A stretch of 10,918 bases of DNA from Bacteroidales bacterium UBA5072 (GTDB taxonomy: Bacteria; Bacteroidota; Bacteroidia; Bacteroidales; UBA10428). The stretch spans positions 943 through 11,860 of the forward strand of contig DIAS01000063.1 of assembly GCA_002415855.1 (NCBI GenBank), in the 5' to 3' direction. This document shows positions 5,898-10,918 of the stretch, one piece after another; position 1 is the first letter of the stretch, and every line of letters begins with the position of its first letter. Under the pieces are notes generated by a model. The model was not told the DNA's origin. It made no database searches and saw nothing but the letters and a program-made list of their open reading frames with translations. The position numbers were made by a program, and so were the translations under genes.

Positions 5898-6785
5898 ATG
5901 GGCGCGTATACCATCAGGGAACTCGAAAATTTATCGGGGATTAAAGCCCACACGATTCGTATCTGGGAAAAAAGATACGGGCTCATAGCTCCCCAGCGTA
6001 CTTCTACCAATATCCGTACCTACTGTGATACCGAATTGAAGAAACTTCTGAACATTTCAATTCTGAATCGCAATGGCATAAAAATATCCAGGATTGCGCA
6101 GTTGTCCACTGATGAAATAGTTGAGAAGATTAACCAGTATTCACGGGAAGCCTCCAATACCGACAGCCAGATTGAAAGCCTGACGATAGCCATGATCGAC
6201 CTGGATGAATTCAGGTTTGAGCAGGTCCTGGCGAGATCAATCATCCAGCTTGGCTTTGAGGAAACGGTGACCAGGGTCCTGTATCCCTTCTTTGTACGCA
6301 TCGGGCTGATGTGGCAAACAGGCTCGGTAAATCCTGCCCAGGAACATTTTATCACCAACCTGATCAAACAAAAATTCTTTGTTGCCATCGATGGTATTAT
6401 TGTCAGGGATATTCCCGGCACCCGCAGATTTGTTTTCTTTTTGCCCGAGGGCGAACTTCATGAAATCGGATTGTTATTCTTTTGTTATCTGGCAAAAAAA
6501 AGGGGACACAGGGTCCTTTACCTTGGGCAATCCGTCCCTTTCAATGATCTCGTAACGATACCAAGCATCCGTAAGATTGATTACCTGGTAACATCCTTTA
6601 CCTCCTCATTTAACGGCAATGATCTTGCAGCATATGTACACCAGCTTGCCAATATTTTCCGTGATCAGCACATTATAGTTTCCGGATCCAGGATATCTGA
6701 CCTCTCGGTAGCACTTCCCTCCAATGTTATTCAGGTGCCATCTCCGCTGGTTTTTATAGATGAACTGGATAAAATAGCATCCTGA
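5898..6785 (+). CDS. MerR-family regulator with cobalamin-binding sensor domain, CarH/LitR-like (295 aa)
   Basis: A transcription factor with a MerR winged helix (residues 3-70; YTIRELENLSGIKAHTIRIWEKRYGLI) and a B12-binding sensor half. Two hallmarks of the CarH photoreceptor group are present. One is W-x9-EH (Trp139, Glu149, His150), which caps adenosylcobalamin. The other is E-x-H-x-x-G (Glu186, His188, Gly191), whose His ligates cobalt. Ser233 follows after 41 residues, as in the classic SxL motif, while the GG motif is reduced to SGS near 262-264. The residue after Trp139 is Gln; in Thermus CarH this is His132, which forms the bis-His adduct after light. So the protein probably binds B12, but its light response may differ. 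CarH proteins repress carotenoid genes in the dark. The ECF sigma gene next door fits the arrangement seen in many Bacteroidota. Confidence 0.87.
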   Translation: MGAYTIRELENLSGIKAHTIRIWEKRYGLIAPQRTSTNIRTYCDTELKKLLNISILNRNGIKISRIAQLSTDEIVEKINQYSREASNTDSQIESLTIAMIDLDEFRFEQVLARSIIQLGFEETVTRVLYPFFVRIGLMWQTGSVNPAQEHFITNLIKQKFFVAIDGIIVRDIPGTRRFVFFLPEGELHEIGLLFFCYLAKKRGHRVLYLGQSVPFNDLVTIPSIRKIDYLVTSFTSSFNGNDLAAYVHQLANIFRDQHIIVSGSRISDLSVALPSNVIQVPSPLVFIDELDKIAS

Positions 6786-7108
6786 TCTAATTCTTCCGAA
6801 AAACCGCCTCCATACTCCAAAGTCATTCATAATAAGGATAATAAGATCGTTTATTAGAATGTTGTATATAATAATCAAGTAACTTAAACACTCTGTTTAC
6901 AGATTCTTGCCGGGATAGCTTATTTGGAAGTTATTTAGAATACTATCACCATAACACTAATAGCGCTTGATTAGCTCAAAAAAATCTATTTATCAGGAGT
7001 GTATTTTTTAGCAAAATTTAACAATTTTTAATTAATCTAAATAAAAAAAATTTGGATAGTGTTTAAAGAATAGTTAATTTTGATCAACAAAAATAAAACA
7101 AAGCAGTC
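6786..7108 (+). other. AT-rich 323-base intergenic spacer
   Basis: No gene of either strand is supported here. The stretch is very AT-rich, with long A and T runs near 6990-7050 that could act as an upstream activating A-tract or a bent region. The only clear signal is the sigma-factor promoter at 7051-7082. I see no convincing terminator after the MerR gene and no inverted repeat that stands out as a CarH operator. Confidence 0.6.
7051..7082 (+). promoter_or_regulatory. Strong Bacteroidota promoter of the ECF sigma gene
   Basis: TTTG (7051-7054), 20 bases, then TAATTTTG (7075-7082): a full match to the primary-sigma consensus, with a run of eight A directly upstream. It lies 27 bases before ATG 7109. 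Confidence 0.75.
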
Positions 7109-7615
7109 ATGACAGCCATCGAGTTTAATTATCAACTGACAAGTCTGAACGACAGTCTTGAACGATTCGCTTACAGTCTGACTTCCAATAAAGAAGATGC
7201 TCAGGATCTGTTGCAGGAAACGTATGTTAAAGCTATTTCCTACCGGGACAAATTCGCGGATGACACCAATCTGAAAGCCTGGACGTTTACCATCATGAAA
7301 AATACTTTTATCAACAATTACAGAAGGCTGGTGAAATCGAACACCACATTTGATCATACGGATGACTTATATTATCTCAATTTGAACCGGGAGTCCGGAG
7401 TTGAAAACCCGGAATCTTCGGTATCGGCCAAAGAGATAGAGCAGCATATCGAACGACTTGACGAGGATTTCAAGGTCCCTTTTAACATGCATTTGCAGGG
7501 TTATAAATACAAGGAAATCGCTGATAACCTGGGTTTGAAAATCGGGACGGTGAAGAGCCGGATATTCTTTACCCGCAAGCGCCTCATGGATTCGCTCGGA
7601 GTCGGATACAATTAG
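7109..7615 (+). CDS. ECF-type RNA polymerase sigma factor (168 aa)
   Basis: A group 4 sigma factor with the two core domains only. Sigma region 2 covers about residues 10-75 and includes DAQDLLQETYVKA (30-42) and TNLKAWTFTIMKNTFINNYRR (53-73). Region 4 covers about 107-160, with the helix-turn-helix YKEIADNLGLKIGTVKSRIFF (134-154). This close sequence type is found across Bacteroidota. No anti-sigma factor gene is next to it, so control is probably at transcription, perhaps by the CarH-like regulator upstream. In many Bacteroidota this pair precedes phytoene desaturase and synthase genes. Here the sigma gene stands alone between its own promoter and a very strong terminator. The start at ATG 7109 is supported by the promoter distance. 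Confidence 0.93.
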   Translation: MTAIEFNYQLTSLNDSLERFAYSLTSNKEDAQDLLQETYVKAISYRDKFADDTNLKAWTFTIMKNTFINNYRRLVKSNTTFDHTDDLYYLNLNRESGVENPESSVSAKEIEQHIERLDEDFKVPFNMHLQGYKYKEIADNLGLKIGTVKSRIFFTRKRLMDSLGVGYN

Positions 7616-7659
7616 GGTTTTTTGGGTTTGGTTAAGTGAGTTAGAGTGTGTAAATTGTT

Positions 7660-7687
7660 CCCCCCGCCATCGGCGGGGGGATTTTTT
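7660..7687 (+). terminator. Very strong rho-independent terminator after the sigma gene
   Basis: CCCCCCGCC (7660-7668) pairs perfectly with GGCGGGGGG (7672-7680) around the three-base loop ATC, followed by A and six T (7682-7687). It closes the sigma-factor transcript 45 bases after the stop and isolates purM. Confidence 0.92.
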
Positions 7688-7702
7688 ATCCCGCAGTTTT
7701 AT

Positions 7703-7710
7703 TAAATTTG
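7703..7710 (+). promoter_or_regulatory. -7 box of the purM-prfA-pyrF run
   Basis: TAAATTTG at 7703-7710 matches TAnnTTTG. The -33 position holds only the terminator's T run (TTTTTT), so the upstream box is weak. ATG 7736 is 25 bases downstream. Confidence 0.55.
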
Positions 7711-7735
7711 CAGCACTTTAACAATACCGAATTGC

Positions 7736-8902
7736 ATGAATCAAACCTCAAAGTACAACCAGCGTGGTGTTTCATCAAAAAAGGAAGATGTGCACAGGGC
7801 CATCCGGGACATGGATAAAGGACTTTATCCGAGTGCCTTCTGTAAGGTCCTTCCCGATATACTGGGCGGAGATGAGGATTATTGCAGTATCATGCATGCC
7901 GACGGAGCCGGAACAAAATCATCACTTGCTTACATGTATTGGAAAGAGACAGGTGATTATTCTGTCTGGAAAGGGATCGCGCATGATGCACTCATCATGA
8001 ATGTTGATGATCTGCTTTGCATAGGTGCAACGGATAACATCCTGATGTCATCCACCATTGGACGGAATAAGTTGAAAATACCCGGTGATGTGCTGGTACA
8101 TATTCTCAGGGGGTTTGATGAAACCATTGACGAACTGGCCCGTTGGGGCGTTCATGTATATCTTACCGGAGGGGAAACAGCTGATGTAGGAGATCTTGTG
8201 CGCACGATCATCGTCGATTCAACCGTTACCTGCCGCATGAAGCGCTCCGATGTTATCGAGGTCCATATTCAGCCGGGAGATGTCATCATCGGACTGGCTT
8301 CTTCGGGCAAAGCTGTATATGAAGCGGACTACAACAGCGGCATTGGCAGCAACGGTCTAACTTCGGCACGACACGATGTTTTTATCAATTACCTGGCGGA
8401 AAAATACCCGGAATCCTATGATGACCTGATCCCAAAATCCCTGGTATATACCGGGAAATACCAGCTTACACAGAAGGTCCCCGACCTGGATCAGGATGCC
8501 GGCAAGCTGGTGCTTTCTCCTACACGGACCTATGCGCCTGTGGTCAAAAGAGTGCTTGACAAGTTCAGATCCGAGATCCACGGCATGATCCATTGTTCGG
8601 GAGGTGGCCAGACCAAGGTGCTCAAGTTCATTGAGGGTCTGCATATCATCAAGGACAACCTGTTCGAGCTTCCTCCTCTTTTCAGGATTATTCAGGAATC
8701 ATCAGGAACTGACTGGGATGAGATGTATGAAGTTTTTAATATGGGCCACAGGTTTGAGATTTATACCAGACCCGACATTGCTGGTGATATTATCCAAATA
8801 GCCAGGGAACTGGGTGTTGATGCCAGGATCGTCGGCAGGACAGAACAGTTTGCAGGGCGCAGAATGACCATTCGGAGCGCTCTGGGTACATTTACTTATT
8901 GA
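7736..8902 (+). CDS. purM: Phosphoribosylformylglycinamidine cyclo-ligase (AIR synthase, PurM-like; 388 aa)
   Basis: This enzyme makes aminoimidazole ribotide from FGAM with ATP, step five of purine synthesis. The PurM fold is shown by HADGAGTKS (54-62), the nucleotide-binding stretch AHDALIMNVDDLLCIGA (82-98) and TGGETAD (144-150). A second-domain motif SSGKAVYEADYNSGIGSNGLTSARHD corresponds to the usual GLxSSG...SNGxSLxR. At 388 residues it is longer than the roughly 345 of the E. coli enzyme, which fits the Bacteroidota variant often labelled AIR synthase-related. Synteny with prfA and pyrF supports a housekeeping role. The insertion after GLASSGKA separates GK from the SNG motif more than in E. 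coli, so the enzyme identity is likely but less certain than the family. Confidence 0.87.
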   Translation: MNQTSKYNQRGVSSKKEDVHRAIRDMDKGLYPSAFCKVLPDILGGDEDYCSIMHADGAGTKSSLAYMYWKETGDYSVWKGIAHDALIMNVDDLLCIGATDNILMSSTIGRNKLKIPGDVLVHILRGFDETIDELARWGVHVYLTGGETADVGDLVRTIIVDSTVTCRMKRSDVIEVHIQPGDVIIGLASSGKAVYEADYNSGIGSNGLTSARHDVFINYLAEKYPESYDDLIPKSLVYTGKYQLTQKVPDLDQDAGKLVLSPTRTYAPVVKRVLDKFRSEIHGMIHCSGGGQTKVLKFIEGLHIIKDNLFELPPLFRIIQESSGTDWDEMYEVFNMGHRFEIYTRPDIAGDIIQIARELGVDARIVGRTEQFAGRRMTIRSALGTFTY

Positions 8903-8931
8903 ATGTTACATTAGTTAAAATCTACAATTGC

Positions 8932-10020
8932 ATGAGCAAAAATCTTATACTGGATAAACTCGAAGGGGTAAGGAATAGGTTCGAAGAAATTGGCCGTCAG
9001 CTGACAGAGCCTGATGTGATGGACGACATGAAGAAATATATCCAGATGAATAAGGAATACAAGGAGCTAAGTCCCGTTATAGCCGCTTATTTGGATTACA
9101 AGAATACCCTGAGCAATATTGATTCTGCCAAGGCGATCCTGGCCGAAGAAAAGGATGAGGAAATGCGTGAAATGGCCAAGGCAGAACTGGATGAGCTGAC
9201 CGGCAAGGTTGACGGCATGGAAGAAAAGCTGAAAATTCTGCTGCTTCCGGCTGATCCGCAAGACGGTAAAAATGCCATTCTCGAAATCAGGGCCGGCACC
9301 GGAGGTGACGAAGCCAGCATTTTTGCTGGTGATCTTTTCAGGATGTACACGAAATTTTGTGAACAGAAAGGCTGGAAAGCCGAGATTACCAATTTCACCG
9401 AAGGCACTGCCGGGGGTTACAAGGAAATCATTGTGGATGTCAGGGGAGAAGGTGTATATGGAATTCTGAAGTATGAGTCGGGCGTTCACCGCGTGCAGCG
9501 TGTACCGCAGACAGAAACCCAGGGGCGTATCCATACGTCGGCTGCAACTGTTGTGGTGCTGCCTGAAGCTGAGGAATTTGATATTGAACTGAAACAGGAG
9601 GATATTCGTATCGATCGTTTCTGCTCTTCAGGCCCCGGCGGACAGTCGGTTAACACTACCTATTCTGCCGTTCGCCTTACCCATGTTCCGACCGGCGTTG
9701 TGGTTTCATGCCAGGATCAGAAGTCGCAGCTCAAGAACCTCGAAAAAGCCATGTCGGAACTGCGAACCCGACTTTATAACATAGAATACCAGAAGCATCT
9801 CGACGAGATCTCCAGTCAACGCAAGACCATGGTGTCAACCGGTGACCGCTCGGCAAAGATCCGTACTTACAATTATCCCCAGGGCCGCATGACTGATCAC
9901 CGCATTAACCTTACCATGTATAACCTGCCCAACATTCTCGACGGGAATATACATGATATTATCAGCCAGTTGCAAATGGCTGAGAACGCAGAACGACTAA
10001 AAGTGAGCGCCATCACCTGA
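8932..10020 (+). CDS. prfA: Peptide chain release factor 1 (362 aa)
   Basis: RF1 ends translation at UAA and UAG by triggering peptidyl-tRNA hydrolysis in the ribosome. The GGQ catalytic motif is at 236-238 (SGPGGQSVNTT). The stop-codon reading loop is RVPQTETQGRIHTS, with Pro192-Gln193-Thr194 as the PxT tripeptide (PAT in E. coli). RF2 would have SPF, so RF1 is the right call. The N-terminal helical domain spans about 1-100. ATG 8932 gives the normal RF1 start (MSKNLILDKLEGVRNRF). A TTG at 8899 is in frame but would overlap the purM stop and add an odd N-terminus. It lies 29 bases after purM and 11 bases before pyrF and is probably cotranscribed with both. It needs methylation of Gln238 by PrmC, which is not in the window. 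Confidence 0.96.
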   Translation: MSKNLILDKLEGVRNRFEEIGRQLTEPDVMDDMKKYIQMNKEYKELSPVIAAYLDYKNTLSNIDSAKAILAEEKDEEMREMAKAELDELTGKVDGMEEKLKILLLPADPQDGKNAILEIRAGTGGDEASIFAGDLFRMYTKFCEQKGWKAEITNFTEGTAGGYKEIIVDVRGEGVYGILKYESGVHRVQRVPQTETQGRIHTSAATVVVLPEAEEFDIELKQEDIRIDRFCSSGPGGQSVNTTYSAVRLTHVPTGVVVSCQDQKSQLKNLEKAMSELRTRLYNIEYQKHLDEISSQRKTMVSTGDRSAKIRTYNYPQGRMTDHRINLTMYNLPNILDGNIHDIISQLQMAENAERLKVSAIT

Positions 10021-10031
10021 TCTTTAACCTG

Positions 10032-10856
10032 ATGAATGCGATCCAGCTTTTCAACCAGATCCGGCAGAAACAAAGTTTTCTGTGCATTGGCCTCGATCCG
10101 GAAGTCAACCGACTTCCTGTACACCTAAAGGATGTCGAGCATCCCATATTGGCATTCAATAAAAATATCATTGATGCCACACATGATCTGGTAATTGCCT
10201 ACAAACCAAATGTGGCCTTTTACGAGTGCCTGGGAACATCAGGCTGGCAGCAGCTTGAGCTTACCATACAGCATATCCGTGAACATTATCCTGAAATCCT
10301 GATTATCGCTGATGCCAAGAGGGGAGATATCGGCAATACTTCCAAAAAATACGCTGAAACCTTTTTCGGGCACATGCAGTTTGATGCCGTTACTGTGGCC
10401 CCATACATGGGTGCTGATTCAGTGCTCCCCTTTCTGGAGTACCCCGGTAAGTGGGTCGTTGTGCTGGCATTGACCTCCAACCAGGGGGCTGATGATTTTC
10501 AAATGCTGGCCACAACAGGTCATGAACGGCTTTTTGAAACAGTAATAAGAAAATCATCAACATGGGGCAATCCGGACAACATGATGTATGTGGCCGGTGC
10601 TACGCGTGCTTCCATGCTGCTGAAAATCCGTGAGATCATTCCGGATCACTTCCTGTTGATCCCGGGTGTGGGTGCCCAGGGCGGTGATCTCGAGGATGTA
10701 GCCAAATACGGACTTAACAGCCGGTGCGGACTTATTGTTAACTCATCACGAGCTGTCATCTATGCTGATTCTTCAGAGCGGTTTGCAGCTGTTGCCAGGG
10801 AAAGAGCATTTGAGATGCAGCAGCAAATGAAGGAGATTTTGGAGAGGAGGTTGTGA
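10032..10856 (+). CDS. pyrF: Orotidine 5'-phosphate decarboxylase, type 2 (274 aa)
   Basis: This enzyme converts OMP to UMP, the last step of UMP synthesis. The catalytic charged network is present: Lys58 (AYKPN) and Asp94-x-Lys96...Asp99 in IIADAKRGDIGNT, equivalent to yeast Lys59, Asp91, Lys93 and Asp96. The substrate Asp near the start is Asp22 (IGLDPE), and the phosphate-side segment is VNSSRAVIYA near 236-245. Length of about 270 residues marks the longer type 2 family and not the 230-residue E. coli type. ATG 10032 follows prfA by 11 bases. The last codons (AGG AGG TTG TGA) run straight into a GT-rich repeat tract, so the C-terminal Leu and the stop codon lie in repeat-like sequence. 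Confidence 0.96.
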   Translation: MNAIQLFNQIRQKQSFLCIGLDPEVNRLPVHLKDVEHPILAFNKNIIDATHDLVIAYKPNVAFYECLGTSGWQQLELTIQHIREHYPEILIIADAKRGDIGNTSKKYAETFFGHMQFDAVTVAPYMGADSVLPFLEYPGKWVVVLALTSNQGADDFQMLATTGHERLFETVIRKSSTWGNPDNMMYVAGATRASMLLKIREIIPDHFLLIPGVGAQGGDLEDVAKYGLNSRCGLIVNSSRAVIYADSSERFAAVARERAFEMQQQMKEILERRL

Positions 10857-10918
10857 GGGTTGTGGGGGTTTGGGGGTTGTGGGGGTTGTGATTGTTGTAG
10901 GTTGTAGGTTGTAAGTTG
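10850..10918 (+). repeat. GT-rich degenerate tandem repeat with G-quadruplex motif
   Basis: From the end of pyrF to the window edge the sequence is built of short units of about 7-9 bases based on GGTTGT: first G-rich forms (GGGGGTTGT), then TTGTAGG repeated and drifting. Four G runs (10857-10859, 10864-10868, 10872-10876, 10881-10885) with loops TTGT, TTT and TTGT form a textbook G-quadruplex motif on the coding strand. Similar GTTGTAGG tracts occur between genes in some Bacteroidota genomes. The tract continues past the window edge. Confidence 0.8.

Noticed and set aside
8899..8931. TTG start of prfA overlapping the purM stop
   Set aside because: ATG 8932 gives the standard RF1 N-terminus. 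The extra 11 residues are not typical.
9067..9534. Minus-strand frame of 155 codons opposite prfA
   Set aside because: It is the antisense shadow of a highly conserved gene. The translated sequence shows no domain.
10857..10918. CRISPR array or microsatellite gene in the terminal repeats
   Set aside because: The units are only 7-9 bases, imperfect and without spacers of constant length, so this is a simple repeat tract and not CRISPR.

Overview
The window looks like a piece of a Bacteroidota (probably Bacteroidales-like) chromosome with one end of an integrated mobile element. The evidence for the phylum is consistent. Several promoters fit the Bacteroidota form TTTG-N18-20-TAnnTTTG, starts have A-rich leaders and no clear Shine-Dalgarno, the purM-prfA-pyrF order is one I associate with the group, and the ECF sigma factor is of a type widespread there.

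Region A (1 to about 3760) is the element, with every gene on the + strand. It begins with the C-terminus of a DnaB-type replicative helicase. Four tightly packed small genes that I cannot name follow (280-1925). A 309-base gap holds two hairpins (the second a good terminator) and a promoter with a perfect inverted-repeat operator laid across its -7 box. After that come an XRE/CI-like repressor, an ImmA/IrrE-type zinc protease overlapping it by 19 bases, and a small one-pass membrane protein. The layout suggests a prophage or similar element: replication and early genes, then an immunity module. The core genes share a peculiar base signature (GCT absent and CT very rare) that the repressor, and to a lesser degree the protease, lacks. 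The element stops just beyond the 3' end of an intact tRNA-Phe (3762-3834, minus strand), a classic integration site. No integrase is in the window.

Region B (3835-6785) is ordinary chromosome: an M16 zinc peptidase, a SAM-dependent O-methyltransferase six bases behind it, and a MerR-type regulator with a cobalamin-binding CarH/LitR-like sensor half.

Region C (6786-7687) is an AT-rich 323-base spacer with a strong promoter, an ECF sigma factor and a very strong terminator. In many Bacteroidota a CarH-like regulator and an ECF sigma stand next to carotenoid genes. Here no carotenoid gene follows.

Region D (7688-10918) is a housekeeping run: purM-like AIR synthase, prfA (release factor 1) and pyrF (OMP decarboxylase). 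It ends in a GT-rich repeat tract with a G-quadruplex motif that begins right at the pyrF stop codon.
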